A DNA stretch of 53,074 nucleotides from Streptococcus sp. HF-1907 (GCF_015594605.1 NZ_JADNQT010000014.1:1-53074), one strand, 5' to 3'; shown: positions 1 through 8,553, numbered from the stretch's first letter. Program-made: numbers and translations. The notes: generated from the letters alone by a model not told the origin.

Positions 1-96
1 ATTGTAGACTATATTGATTATTACAACAACAAACGAATTAAGGTAAAATTAAAAGGACTCAGTCCTGTGCAATACAGAACTAAATCCTTTGGATAA
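1..96 (+). CDS. IS3-family transposase OrfB, C-terminal fragment
   Basis: The first 31 codons are open from the window edge and end in TAA. The visible peptide (IVDYIDYYNN near the start, LSPVQYRTKS near the end) is the typical C-terminus of an IS3-group OrfB integrase-type transposase. The catalytic DDE core lies outside the window, so intactness cannot be judged. The terminal repeat follows directly, so this is the right end of the element. Confidence 0.85.
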   Translation: MVDYIDYYNNKRIKVKLKGLSPVQYRTKSFG

Positions 97-103
97 ATTA
101 AAT

Positions 104-127
104 GTCTAACTTTTTGGGGTCAGTACA
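104..127 (+). repeat. Right terminal inverted repeat of the IS3-family element
   Basis: Just after the transposase stop the sequence reads TGTCTAACTTTTTGGGGTCA and ends near GTACA. This is the usual TG...CA right-end form of IS3-group elements (TNTCTAAC-TTTTGGGGTCAG). The exact outer base cannot be fixed because the left end is not in the window. Confidence 0.6.
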
Positions 128-356
128 TCATCAGCGTTTTTTTCATTGATTTTCAACTTTTTCCTGTAAACCGATTTCTAAATTGAGTATTTTCGATTAT
201 AATAGCCTTTATAAGGTTTTTTGCCTTATAATTTCTACTACACTTTAGCCTGAGTGCCTCTTGAGAAAGGCATTCATCCTTCTTTTTATCTTTTAGGAAA
301 ATAGCATAGCTGGATTTCTTGTCTGCTCACCCTACCCGATTTAGGTAAAGGCTGAC

Positions 357-535
357 CAACCCCTCGGCTAGCCTCATCGGAGTGCGGAGAACACAATCGA
401 CCCATCGGTTGACCTCATCGGAACGCGGAGAACATAATCGACCCATCGGTCGCCTTCATCGGATTGCGAGGGACACAATCAACCCCTCGGCTGGCTTCAT
501 CGGAACGCGGAGAACATAATCGATGCCTCGGTTGC
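357..535. repeat. Tandem repeat array 1, 41-bp period
   Basis: Four full units start at 357, 398, 439 and 480, and a partial unit starts at 521. Each full unit is exactly 41 bp. The shared core is CAxCCxxTCGG, then CATCGGAxxGCG, then GAACAxAAT. Substitutions between units are scattered and no indels are visible. The array lies between the IS3 remnant and the gene at 620. The rest of 128-619 holds only one terminator-like hairpin (about 209-231, TTATAAGG/CCTTATAA) and no convincing ORF. Confidence 0.9.
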
Positions 536-619
536 TATTTTCCAAAAATTGAACAAAGAAAATGACTGCTTTTTATCAAAGAGACGCCCCAGGCTAGGCC
601 AAAATGAGGAGGAACTTAC

Positions 620-1372
620 ATGACAACATTGTCGCTTACAACGCTTGCCATCAGTAAGCTGCAAAACCACGAGGTGTCAGACTTAATCTCGCGCTTTTTA
701 AAAGATTTTGACCAAAAGGGCTATAGTTTAGAGGATGACCTATCACTTGCCATCCTAGCCCAATTACGCAAAGATGCTCAAGCCTACCGAAAATCGCTTG
801 AAGTACAACATCTAGACCAAAACACCAAGGAAATCTCACAAGCAGATGCCGACCGTGATGATGACCTAATCGCCTTTCGAGCAGGGCTCAGAGCCTATGC
901 CAAAAGCCGCAACGCTGACAAACAAGCTGCCTACACGCAACTAGCTAGTCTGCTCAGCCATTATAAAAATATCGAAGACGCTAACCTCAACAAAGAGTCA
1001 GGGCAAATCACGGCGCTGCTGACGGACTTGAGCAAAGAGCCTTATAAAACAGCGCTCAAAACCTTGAGCTTGCAAGCCTTCGTCACCAATCTAGCCGAAA
1101 GTCAAGAACGCTTTGAAGAAGCCTATAGTAAGCGTCACGAAGCAAAGGGCAATCATAAACTCTCAGAAACAAAGGACAAACGACAGCTACTTCAAACCAG
1201 CTTCATCGACTTTTGTAACCAAATCGAAAATGCCAGCCGTTATCTGACAGATAAGACGACTTACCAACAGGTGCTAGCAAGCCTTAACCTTATTCGTAGT
1301 GAATATGCGGAAAGCCTTAAAAAGCGAAAAGGTAAAAAGGCTGTGGTGGGGAAAGAGGAGAGCAAGGAATAA
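620..1372 (+). CDS. DUF6261-like protein of unknown function
   Basis: A 250-residue soluble, alpha-helical, charged protein. It is preceded by a strong ribosome site (GAGGAGG, 8 bases before ATG). There is no signal peptide or membrane segment. The N-terminus (TTLAISKLQNHEVSDLI) resembles my memory of the DUF6261 family, in which an opening beta-strand/helix is followed by long helices. The C-terminus is lysine-rich (KKRKGKKAVVGK). No catalytic motif is visible. It is followed 34 bp later by a 52-codon ORF in the same direction and then a terminator, so the two probably form one transcript. The family call is from pattern memory. Confidence 0.6.
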   Translation: MTTLSLTTLAISKLQNHEVSDLISRFLKDFDQKGYSLEDDLSLAILAQLRKDAQAYRKSLEVQHLDQNTKEISQADADRDDDLIAFRAGLRAYAKSRNADKQAAYTQLASLLSHYKNIEDANLNKESGQITALLTDLSKEPYKTALKTLSLQAFVTNLAESQERFEEAYSKRHEAKGNHKLSETKDKRQLLQTSFIDFCNQIENASRYLTDKTTYQQVLASLNLIRSEYAESLKKRKGKKAVVGKEESKE

Positions 1373-1406
1373 CCCAACTTTACAAACCTAGAAAGGTGAG
1401 GATGAC

Positions 1407-1565
1407 ATGATAACTAAAGAGGAAGCCCAACGCATCGTTGATAAATACCATGGTAGTTTCAGCCTCTTACAAAGAGAAGGAACGCTTGAAGAAAAAACCG
1501 CTGTCCTCAAATGGGTCGCCGACGAAGCCAACCGCAAACAACTTAAGCTAGCTGGGTTAGAATAG
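1407..1565 (+). CDS. Small conserved-looking protein, 52 aa
   Basis: ATG at 1407 follows AGGTGAGGATGAC, a usable ribosome site. The peptide (begins MITKEEAQRI, ends QLKLAGLE) is charged and helical with no membrane segment. It lies between the DUF6261-like gene and a strong terminator, which supports it being translated as the second gene of that unit. Function is not recognised. Confidence 0.55.
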   Translation: MITKEEAQRIVDKYHGSFSLLQREGTLEEKTAVLKWVADEANRKQLKLAGLE

Positions 1566-1589
1566 ACTTCGGTTCTTAATTACTAGTCT

Positions 1590-1622
1590 AAAACTCCCTA
1601 CTTACAAAAGTGGGGAGTTTTT
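1590..1622 (+). terminator. Rho-independent terminator
   Basis: AAACTCCC and GGGGAGTTT arms close a hairpin followed by TTTTT, directly after the 52-codon ORF. It ends the 620-1565 transcript. Confidence 0.8.
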
Positions 1623-1943
1623 ACATGGATAAGGCGAATAAAGGGAGTCATAACCTGATATTTTCTACCTGATCCTAGAACCAAAAAAGCGAAGAAGACC
1701 TTAGCAATGGAACTTCATGGATTCTAAGAAATTGTCCACTGGATAATTTCTCTTCCATCCGCACTGCCCAGCAACATGGAAATTTCAAAATCGATACTAT
1801 TTTGAAACTGTAATTAGTAAGGTAGCTAGGTAAGTCGCCATAGCGATTACCATAGTTTATCAGTGATTTTTAATCGCTGATAAACTTGCTACGTTAGAAA
1901 ATATCAAAAACAAATTTGTAATAAATCTCCTAAAACGTTGCTA
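1623..1943. other. Intergenic region with a 9-bp perfect hairpin
   Basis: No ORF with a ribosome site was found here. A hairpin at 1855-1885 has perfect GTTTATCAG/CTGATAAAC arms and a partly self-complementary interior, but no T tract follows on either strand. It may be an RNA structure or a protein site. The remainder shows nothing I can name. Confidence 0.45.
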
Positions 1944-1972
1944 TTGCACAAGTCAACGGTCTATGTTAAGAT
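1944..1972 (+). promoter_or_regulatory. Promoter predicting a leaderless transcript
   Basis: TTGCAC (1944-1949), a 17-bp spacer, then TAAGAT (1967-1972). The predicted start point, about 7 bp downstream, coincides with the ATG at 1979. No Shine-Dalgarno sequence lies before that ATG. Confidence 0.5.
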
Positions 1973-1978
1973 AACATT

Positions 1979-2419
1979 ATGAAACACTTGATGACAAATT
2001 TATTTCGACCGATTACAGAATTTTTTACCTATCTCGTCGCTTTTACTGATGAGTTTATCATGATTAACTGGGAAAAGGTGAAAAGGCACCACTCCCGCTA
2101 CTGGTGGGCACTGCTAGCTTATTTTATTTTCATGTTGCTGACGCTGGCACTCATTTACCTTGGTCTAGTCTTACTATACCAAAGTTTCTTGACTAAAAAT
2201 ACTGTGGTTTACGTCATCTTCTTTGTGGTTCTGCTCTTATCATTTTGGTTCACCTACCGCCTCATGATTTACACGCCAGCCATTCTTAGAAATACCGGCT
2301 ATTACCTAAAGCAAGTCATCACCCAACCAAAACCTGCAAAAACAGTCCAGCCTAAAAAACAAGCGGTCGCTAAGAAAAAAACAAACCAGTCATCAAAACC
2401 CAAAAAATCATCGAAATAA
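1979..2419 (+). CDS. Small two-helix membrane protein with basic tail
   Basis: A 146-residue protein. The first 40 residues are amphipathic. Two strong transmembrane helices follow (about 44-68 and 75-95), then a Lys/Pro/Gln/Ser tail (about 112-146) very rich in lysine. The tail probably stays in the cytoplasm and could touch nucleic acid or phospholipid headgroups; that is inference. The ATG has no ribosome site and sits at the predicted +1, so translation may be leaderless. A second Met at codon 5 also lacks one. A strong terminator follows. Function unknown. Confidence 0.6.
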   Translation: MKHLMTNLFRPITEFFTYLVAFTDEFIMINWEKVKRHHSRYWWALLAYFIFMLLTLALIYLGLVLLYQSFLTKNTVVYVIFFVVLLLSFWFTYRLMIYTPAILRNTGYYLKQVITQPKPAKTVQPKKQAVAKKKTNQSSKPKKSSK

Positions 2420-2425
2420 GATAAC

Positions 2426-2460
2426 ATCCTTTGAGCCAAACACTCAAAGGATTTGTTTTT
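2426..2460 (+). terminator. Rho-independent terminator
   Basis: ATCCTTTGAG and CTCAAAGGAT form a perfect 10-bp stem with a 7-base loop, followed by TTGTTTTT. It ends the membrane-protein gene. Confidence 0.9.
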
Positions 2461-2462
2461 CT

Positions 2463-2491
2463 TTGACTTCTAACTGAAACTTTGCTAGAAT
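2463..2491 (+). promoter_or_regulatory. Promoter of the ABC-F leader
   Basis: TTGACT (2463-2468), a 17-bp spacer and TAGAAT (2486-2491). The predicted RNA starts near 2498, leaving a leader of about 200 nt before the ABC-F start codon. Confidence 0.65.
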
Positions 2492-2521
2492 TTAGGTAAT
2501 CAAACAGGAGGACAAGGAGCC

Positions 2522-2533
2522 ATGAACAAGTAA
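2522..2533 (+). CDS. Three-codon upstream ORF (Met-Asn-Lys-stop)
   Basis: ATG AAC AAG TAA is preceded by a very strong ribosome site (AGGAGG and AAGGAG within 15 bases upstream). A start-stop minigene this close to the 5' end, followed by a terminator just before an ABC-F gene, is the layout known for ribosome-mediated attenuation of ABC-F resistance genes. The regulatory role is inferred. Confidence 0.5.
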   Translation: MNK

Positions 2534-2650
2534 GACAAGTTTCTAGTATGGATAACCCTTATTAAGCTTGTTTTAGTGTGCCTTTTTCCTCAGATAAAAA
2601 CAGCAAAGACTTAAGGTCTCTTGCACTTATTTTAGGTAGCCTCACTTTCT

Positions 2651-2681
2651 ACTCTCTGCTTAATAAGGCAGGGAGTTTTTT
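2651..2681 (+). terminator. Leader attenuator in front of the ABC-F gene
   Basis: ACTCTCTGC pairs with GCAGGGAGT (one G-U pair) and is followed by TTTTTT. It ends about 15 bases before the ABC-F start codon and 170 nt after the promoter, so it would stop basal transcription before the gene. The ribosome site GGAGG follows immediately. Confidence 0.75.
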
Positions 2682-2695
2682 CTTTGGAGGTTTTT

Positions 2696-4216
2696 ATGTT
2701 ACAAGTCAATCACTTAACCCTAACACATCTCAAGGACAACCGTCATTTGATTGAAGATTTATCTTTCGTCGTTAATTCTGGCGACCGCTTGGCTATCATC
2801 GGCGAGGAAGGGACGGGAAAATCAACTTTGCTGAAGTGGCTCTATCGACCTGAGATTCTAACAGACGACTTTTCCGCTTCTGGTCAGGTGACTTCTCACT
2901 TCAAGGAAGTAGGCTACTTGGCACAGGAACTGACAGTACATGACTTGGGGCTTAGCATTGCCGATTTTATTGACCAAGATATTAACTATGACCGTTTTGA
3001 TTTTGGGCGTTTGTATCAAATGGCTGCGCAACTGCAATTTGATACTGACTATCTGGACAATCGGCAACTGTTAGTCAGTCAGCTGTCGGGTGGGGAACGA
3101 TTGAAGTTACAGCTCATCAAGTTACTCGCTTACGACCCAGACTTGTTTCTTCTGGATGAGCCGACTAGTGACTTGGATGTGGCTAGCATGGCTTGGTTGG
3201 AGAGATTTATCCAGCAGTGCCCAGCGACTGTGATTCTGGTTTCTCACGATGAAACTTTCTTGAGGCATACTGCCACAGCTGTCTTGCATTTGGAAATGGT
3301 GAAAAAGCGTCAGGAGACTAGGCATACTTTTGAAGCAGTCAGCTATGAAGTGTATCAGCAAGAACGCTCTGCTCAATTTGAGCGACAGCTCCAAAAAGCG
3401 AAATCAGATAGGGAGGTCTTTGCCAAACGGCAGGCAAAGATGCACCGCATTCATCAAAGCGTGGAGCATACTGTGAGAAATACCCACGATGCGACAGCGG
3501 GGCGCTTGATTGCTAAGAAAATGCGAATTGTTCTGGCGCAGGAAAAGCGCTATACTAAGGAGGCGAAGGAACTGACCGAGATACCGGTAGATACCGAGGC
3601 TATTCAGGTCTTTTTCTCAGATATTCAGCCACTGCCCGCCTCAAAGACTATATTAAACTTACAAGATTGGCTGGCGCCACAGGGTCAGAGGGTTTCTTTA
3701 ACCTTGAAAGGGCAGGACAAGATAGCCATTATTGGCGAAAATGGAATTGGTAAAAGCCGCCTTCTAGGGGAATTGCTGGCGCTGTTGAAGGATAAGGGAG
3801 TTCGTCTTGCCTACATGCCACAGTCTTATGACCTTGACCTGTCTGAAGAGCAGACGCCTGTGGCATTTTTAGTGGAGACTTGTCAGGTTGAAGAGGAAAT
3901 CTGTCGTTCCTTGCTAGCTAGTCTCCTCTTCACGCGCCAAGAAATACAACATTCTTGCTTGGCCTTATCTGGTGGACAAAAAGCCAAACTGTATTTAGCC
4001 AAATTGATTTTGCAAAAACCACAGCTACTCATCCTCGATGAACCCAGCCGCCACTTCTCACCCCTATCACAGCCACAATTACGACAAATCTTGCAAGATT
4101 ATCCCGGTGCCATTATCAGCATCTCACACGACAGACTATTTTTAAAAGAAGTCCCTCAAAAGATATACCAATTGACTAAAGATAGACTGGTTGAGTATTC
4201 ATCAACGGAATCATAG
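2696..4216 (+). CDS. ABC-F family ATPase (ribosome-associated, possible antibiotic resistance)
   Basis: A 506-residue protein with two ABC domains and no membrane segment. Domain 1 has Walker A GEEGTGKST (about 36-44), signature LSGGE and Walker B LFLLDEP. Domain 2 has Walker A GENGIGKS, signature LSGGQ and Walker B LLILDEP, with SHD switch histidines in both. A basic inter-domain linker (about 200-300) is where ABC-F proteins contact the ribosome. ABC-F proteins bind the E site and can dislodge drugs or relieve stalling. The start at 2696 is chosen because GGAGG is 5 bases upstream; an in-frame TTG at 2684 is not usable. The attenuated leader argues for drug-induced expression, but the subfamily cannot be set by eye. 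Confidence 0.85.
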   Translation: MLQVNHLTLTHLKDNRHLIEDLSFVVNSGDRLAIIGEEGTGKSTLLKWLYRPEILTDDFSASGQVTSHFKEVGYLAQELTVHDLGLSIADFIDQDINYDRFDFGRLYQMAAQLQFDTDYLDNRQLLVSQLSGGERLKLQLIKLLAYDPDLFLLDEPTSDLDVASMAWLERFIQQCPATVILVSHDETFLRHTATAVLHLEMVKKRQETRHTFEAVSYEVYQQERSAQFERQLQKAKSDREVFAKRQAKMHRIHQSVEHTVRNTHDATAGRLIAKKMRIVLAQEKRYTKEAKELTEIPVDTEAIQVFFSDIQPLPASKTILNLQDWLAPQGQRVSLTLKGQDKIAIIGENGIGKSRLLGELLALLKDKGVRLAYMPQSYDLDLSEEQTPVAFLVETCQVEEEICRSLLASLLFTRQEIQHSCLALSGGQKAKLYLAKLILQKPQLLILDEPSRHFSPLSQPQLRQILQDYPGAIISISHDRLFLKEVPQKIYQLTKDRLVEYSSTES

Positions 4217-4220
4217 AAAA

Positions 4221-4260
4221 AAGGATAGAGCTTAATCGCCCTATCCTTCTTCATTTTTCT
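4221..4260. terminator. Terminator between convergent genes
   Basis: AAGGATAG and CTATCCTT arms enclose a short loop. T-rich sequence follows on the + strand and A-rich sequence precedes it (AGAAAAAAGG), so it can work in both directions. It overlaps the stop region of the minus-strand small gene. Confidence 0.8.
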
Positions 4261-4405
4261 TTTCCAATCGCTCGCGCTCCAAGCGGAACTTGCGGTTGGG
4301 ATTCAATCGATTAAATAATTCTTCCAGTTTCTCAGCATTCCAAACATCTGCCGCAGAAACGAAATTACCATCTTTATCACGAAAAGATATCGGCTTATCA
4401 CCCAT
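4241..4405 (-). CDS. Small conserved-looking streptococcal protein, 54 aa
   Basis: ATG at 4405 follows GTGAGGTATTACT. The peptide (begins MGDKPISFRDKDGNFVSA, ends LEKKNEEG) has an N-terminal segment reading like a small beta hairpin and a basic/acidic helix at the end. It lies immediately downstream of obgE on the same strand and ends in the shared terminator, so it is probably co-transcribed with it. I recall similar short ORFs beside obgE in streptococci. No function is known to me. Confidence 0.7.
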   Translation of the reverse strand: MGDKPISFRDKDGNFVSAADVWNAEKLEELFNRLNPNRKFRLERERLEKKNEEG

Positions 4406-4456
4406 AGTAATACCTCACTTATCAGATTGAACAGCTCCTTTAACGGTCTTTGTATC

Positions 4457-5770
4457 TTAGTCTACAAATTCAAATTCAAAGTTGCCGATACGAACGATGT
4501 CACCATCTTTAGCACCGCGTTCGCGAAGAGCCTCATCGACACCCATACCACGCAATTGACGGGCGAATTTCATGATGGATTCATCGCGCTCCATGTTGGT
4601 CATGACAAAGAGTTTTTCAAGTTTTTCACCCGAAAGCACCCAAGTTGCATCATCATCACGGCTGATGTCAAATGGACGCTCGTCCTCATTGAAACCGTAG
4701 TAAACTTCTTCCGCTTCCATATCAGACTCGTCATAGAGAAGGAATTCATCTGTTTGGTCAAGCAATTCTGCTGTCGCTTCTAGCAGATTTTCCAAGCCCT
4801 GATGCGCCAAGCTAGAGATTGGGAAGATTTGTGGCAACTCGTCAAATTCATCATAGTTGGCAGCCAATTTTTTTTTGAAAACTTTCAAGTTTTCTTGCGC
4901 TTCTGGCATATCCATCTTGTTAGCAACGATGATTTGCGGACGTTCCATGAGACGAAGGTTGTAAGTTTCAAGCTCGTTGTTGATTGAGACATAATCTTCG
5001 TAAGGGTCACGCCCTTCGCTGGCTGACATGTCGATGACATGAAGGATAACGCGGGTACGCTCGATATGGCGGAGGAATTGTGTTCCAAGACCCACACCTT
5101 GGCTAGCCCCTTCAATCAATCCAGGAAGGTCAGCCATGGCAAAGCTGTCGCCAGATTTAGTACGAACCATACCCAAGTTAGGAACGATTGTTGTGAAATG
5201 GTAGGCACCGATTTTTGGCTTAGCAGCTGAGACAACACTCAAGAGCGTTGATTTCCCGACTGAAGGGAATCCGACCAAACCAACGTCAGCCAAGATTTTC
5301 AATTCGAGTTCGAGTTCACGTTCTTCACCAGGTTCACCATTTTCAGCGATTTCTGGTGCAGGATTGCGAGGTGTCGCAAAGCGAATATTACCACGTCCAC
5401 CGCGACCACCTTTAGCAATGACAAATTCTTGACCATTTTCAACCAAGTCAGTGATGATCTTGCCTGTTTCGGCATCACGAACGGTTGTTCCAGGCGGAAT
5501 TGGCACAATTAAATTCTCAGCACCGCGGCCGTGCATGCCTTTTGTCATGCCTTTTTCACCAGCTTTTGCCTTAAAATTGCGATTGTAGCGGAAGTCCATA
5601 AGGGTGCGAAGCCCTTCGTCCACTTTAAAGACGACTGAGCCACCTTTACCACCATCGCCGCCCCAAGGACCGCCATTTGGCACATATTTTTCACGGCGGA
5701 AAGCCACCATACCATCACCACCGCGACCAGCTTTAACGCTAATCTTGGCAGTATCTAAAAACATACTCAT
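4457..5770 (-). CDS. obgE: GTPase ObgE/CgtA
   Basis: An essential GTPase bound to the large ribosomal subunit, linked to 50S assembly and stress control. The 437 residues show all three parts: a glycine-rich Obg fold (about 1-158), a G domain with GFPSVGKST (about 168), DLPG and NKMD motifs, and a C-terminal OCT domain (about 365-437). Length is normal. The start (MSMFLDTAK) follows GGAAAAATT. It is followed on the same strand by the 54-residue protein; DUF4044 and rsuA lie upstream in the same direction. Confidence 0.97.
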   Translation of the reverse strand: MSMFLDTAKISVKAGRGGDGMVAFRREKYVPNGGPWGGDGGKGGSVVFKVDEGLRTLMDFRYNRNFKAKAGEKGMTKGMHGRGAENLIVPIPPGTTVRDAETGKIITDLVENGQEFVIAKGGRGGRGNIRFATPRNPAPEIAENGEPGEERELELELKILADVGLVGFPSVGKSTLLSVVSAAKPKIGAYHFTTIVPNLGMVRTKSGDSFAMADLPGLIEGASQGVGLGTQFLRHIERTRVILHVIDMSASEGRDPYEDYVSINNELETYNLRLMERPQIIVANKMDMPEAQENLKVFKKKLAANYDEFDELPQIFPISSLAHQGLENLLEATAELLDQTDEFLLYDESDMEAEEVYYGFNEDERPFDISRDDDATWVLSGEKLEKLFVMTNMERDESIMKFARQLRGMGVDEALRERGAKDGDIVRIGNFEFEFVD

Positions 5771-5803
5771 AATTTTTCCTTATTCTTTATTATCTTCAAG
5801 CAT

Positions 5804-5825
5804 AAAAAAACGCCTACTAGCGTTC
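5804..5825 (-). terminator. Terminator between DUF4044 gene and obgE
   Basis: On the minus strand AACGC and GCGTT arms close a short stem (loop TAGTAG) followed by TTTTTTT. It lies just after the stop of the DUF4044 gene. Confidence 0.75.
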
Positions 5826-5827
5826 TT

Positions 5828-5956
5828 TTACATGATTGCGCTGACAGCACTCATAATGAGACTTCCAACTGTGATCACTACCATAATTAAAACAACCAAC
5901 AATGTGATTTTTTCAAATGTTGTTTTTTTACGTTGACCGTTATCTCCAAAAGCCAC
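5828..5956 (-). CDS. DUF4044 family small membrane protein, 42 aa
   Basis: GTG at 5956 is chosen because GAGGTG lies 6 to 7 bases upstream. The longer in-frame ORF has no ribosome site. The product has a basic N-terminus (GQRKKTTFEK) and one transmembrane helix (about 18-40), the typical DUF4044 pattern of lactic acid bacteria. The family has no known function. A terminator follows. Confidence 0.8.
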   Translation of the reverse strand: MAFGDNGQRKKTTFEKITLLVVLIMVVITVGSLIMSAVSAIM

Positions 5957-6027
5957 TCTTGTCACCTCGTCATTGATTCTAGTTAAAACTATCTTACCAT
6001 GAAATACCTGTTTTCGCAAATGACAAG

Positions 6028-6756
6028 CTAGAGCTCGACGTCGAATATTTGGAGCGCAGCCAGTTCACTGTCTCTTAATCTGCGCCAGCTTCCTTTTGCC
6101 AAAGACTCATCTAAAACCAACGGCCCCACGCTCAGGCGTTTGAGGGTTGTGACTTCTTTGCCACGCGCCGCCACCATACGCTTGACCTGATGAAACTTGC
6201 CTTCCTTGATGGTGAGGCGAACCAAGCTGGTGTTCGCTTCTTGGTCTGTCTTCAGAATCTCCAAGTCAGCGGGCTGGCAGATGAAATCTTTGAGTTCAAT
6301 CCCAGCCGCAAAGGCCTCGATGTCATCTGCCGTCATGATTCCAGCAACCTGCGCTTCATACAGCTTATCGACGTGCTTTTTAGGTGACAACATGGCGTGC
6401 GCTAGCTGACCGTTATTAGTCAGGAGTAGCAAACCGGTCGTATCAATATCCAGACGCCCCACAGGAAAAACTTCCTTATCAATAGCAGTCTGGTCTAGCA
6501 AATCTATGACGGTGCGGTGACTCTTATCCTCAGTCGCTGAAATCACACCCTCAGGCTTATTGAGCATGTAATAGACGAATTTTTCATAGCCTAGAACTTG
6601 ACCAGCACAGGTAATCTCATCTTTATTCTCGTTAATTTGTGTCTTGGGAGATGTTTCAATCTGCCCATTAACCGTCACTCGTTTTTTCTTGAGCAGTGTC
6701 TTGACTTGGGTGCGCGAGCCCATGCCACAATCTACTAAAAATTTATCTAAACGCAT
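6028..6756 (-). CDS. rsuA: 16S rRNA pseudouridine synthase, RsuA family
   Basis: It isomerises a uridine of 16S rRNA. The 242 residues have an N-terminal S4 RNA-binding domain (MRLDKFLVDCGMGSR, about 1-60) and a synthase domain with the catalytic aspartate in GRLDIDTTGLLLLT (about 100-113) and the later KEGKFHQVKRM motif. Length is normal. The start codon overlaps the stop of the upstream maa gene by one base (position 6756), so the two were one operon with translational coupling. Confidence 0.9.
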   Translation of the reverse strand: MRLDKFLVDCGMGSRTQVKTLLKKKRVTVNGQIETSPKTQINENKDEITCAGQVLGYEKFVYYMLNKPEGVISATEDKSHRTVIDLLDQTAIDKEVFPVGRLDIDTTGLLLLTNNGQLAHAMLSPKKHVDKLYEAQVAGIMTADDIEAFAAGIELKDFICQPADLEILKTDQEANTSLVRLTIKEGKFHQVKRMVAARGKEVTTLKRLSVGPLVLDESLAKGSWRRLRDSELAALQIFDVEL

Positions 6757-7372
6757 CAGTCTATCTCATTCCAATCTATCCGTCGATTTTTAAAATAATA
6801 GTCTCTATCCTTGTCCGACACAGGTCTCAAGACCTTGCAAGGATTGCCGACCGCAACCACATTGTCAGGCAAATCCTTAGTCACAACACTGCCAGCACCG
6901 ACAACAACATTATCACCAATAGTCACTCCAGGCAGAACAACTACATTTGCTCCCAGCCAGCAGTTTCGACCAATGGTCACAGGCATGTTGTACTGATAGG
7001 CTTTCTCTTTCAGCTCTGGTAAAATAGGGTGCCCTGCGGTAGCCAGCGTCACATTGGGACCCATCATGGTATGGTCTCCGATATAGATATGAGTATCGTC
7101 CACCAAGGTCAGATTGAAGTTAGCATAAACACCATCCCCAAAATGAACATGGTGCCCGCCCCAATTTGACCGTAAGGGTGGTTCAATATAGCAGTTATCA
7201 CCAAAATCGCAAACATTTCTTTGAGTAATTGCTGGCGCTTAGCCATTTCTGACGGACGCGTTGCATTGAAACCATAGAGTTTTTCCAAGCAAGCGGTCTG
7301 CTCCGCAATAATGGTGTCATCGGTTGGGAGATAGAGGTCTCCAGTATGCATCTTTTCGCGGTCATTAGCCAT
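6756..7372 (-). pseudogene. maa: Maltose O-acetyltransferase (Maa/LacA type), frameshifted
   Basis: The N-terminal part (MANDREKMHTGDLYLPTDD to KEMFA) and the C-terminal part ([18 protein letters not shown] to the end) are in different frames. After KEMFA the expected [18 protein letters not shown] continues one frame over, so one base is missing at about 7208-7211. The left-handed beta-helix hexapeptide repeats are intact in the second half. Maa acetylates sugars using acetyl-CoA. The intact reading frame would be about 205 residues. A downstream GTG start could give only a fragment without the N-terminal cap. Confidence 0.9.
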
Positions 7373-7514
7373 CGCATTTTCCTACTTTTCCATAGTCTTG
7401 TATCCATTATATCATAGAAAAACTGGGCATGCTAAGTCGGAAAGTTGGCGCTTTTGGCTATCAGTACCGCTATTTTTGTTATAATAAAGGTGTCATCAAA
7501 TGGAGGTAAAGGAA

Positions 7515-8553
7515 ATGTCAAAACTACTAAGCCCAGTTCAGTTGGCTAAATTAGACTTGAAAAACCGAGTGGTCATGCCCCCATGTGTATGTACGGTGTT
7601 AAGGCGGAAGATGGGATGGTCACAGCCCTTTCATGAAGCCCATTATGGCGCACGTGCTATTGGTCAGGTTGGGCTTATCATCTTAGAAGCGACGGTCGTT
7701 GAATCCGATGGACGCTTGAGCAATCAAGACCTGGGTATCTGGTCTGACCAACAACTGCCTGGCTTGACTAAATTAGCTCGTCAGCTCCACGATTTGGGCA
7801 GTAAGGTTGGGCATTTAACTGGGGCATGGCGGTCGCAAGGCGCGTGATGCTAAGGACAGAATTGCTCCTAGCCCACGGCCTTATGACGATTCTTATGGTG
7901 TCCCTCGTGAAATGACATTGGCTGATATTAAGCGTTTCCAAGAGGCCTTCGTTGAGAGTGCTCGTCGTGCTCAGGAGGCTGGTTTTGACATGGTTGAACT
8001 GCACGGTGCCCACGGCTATCTCATCAATGAATTTTTAGAGCCTCTAACCAATCAGCGTCAGGATGCCTACGGCGGTTCTTTGGAAAATCGCTACCGCTTC
8101 CTATCTGAAATTGTCCAAGACGTCAAAAAAGTTTTCCACGGCTCTATCTGGGTGCGTTTGTCCATGACTGCCTACGATGAAACGGGTATCCAAAATAGCA
8201 TCGAAGACTGGCAAACTATCGGTCGTTGGCTGGAAGCAGATGGCATTGATTGCCTTGATATTTCAACGGGTGGTGTCATCGACAAACGTCCAAACATTCC
8301 AATCTATGGCGGTTATCAAGCCCCCTTTACTGCTAAGATGAAGGAAGCAGTGACCATTCCTGTGACTGCTGTCGGTCTCATCACCTCACCCGAACTTGCT
8401 GAACACCTTCTTCAAACCAATCAGGCTGATTTAATTGAAGTCGGACGCGGTTTGATTCACAATGTCAACTGGCTTGCCGAGGCAGCGCAAGCGCTCCACG
8501 ACCACGACTTTCAAACTTACAACAATTCTTACCAGCGTGGTCAGGTCAACTAA
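7515..8553 (+). pseudogene. namA: Old-yellow-enzyme NADH:flavin oxidoreductase (NamA/YqjM type), decayed
   Basis: The FMN TIM-barrel sequence is recognisable throughout (MSKLLSPVQLAKLDLKNRVVMPP at the start; HGAHGYLINEFLEPLTNQR and VGRGLIHN later) but frames change. One base is missing near 7579 (CCCCC run), one is extra near 7627 (CCC run), restoring the frame after about 16 wrong residues. A third shift near 7816 (GGG run) comes with a CAA-to-TAA-type stop near 7822 in the restored frame. The normal protein is about 340 residues. The start at 7515 follows AAAGGA. A promoter-like TATAAT lies near 7483. Confidence 0.9.

Noticed and set aside
1625..1672. 15-codon ORF after the first terminator
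   Set aside because: No ribosome site and it begins inside the terminator tail.
2858..3394. Minus-strand ORFs inside the ABC-F gene
   Set aside because: Antisense shadows; the plus-strand protein has complete ABC motifs.
4427..5936. Plus-strand ORFs opposite obgE and the DUF4044 gene
   Set aside because: They are antisense shadows with no ribosome sites and composition driven by the real genes.
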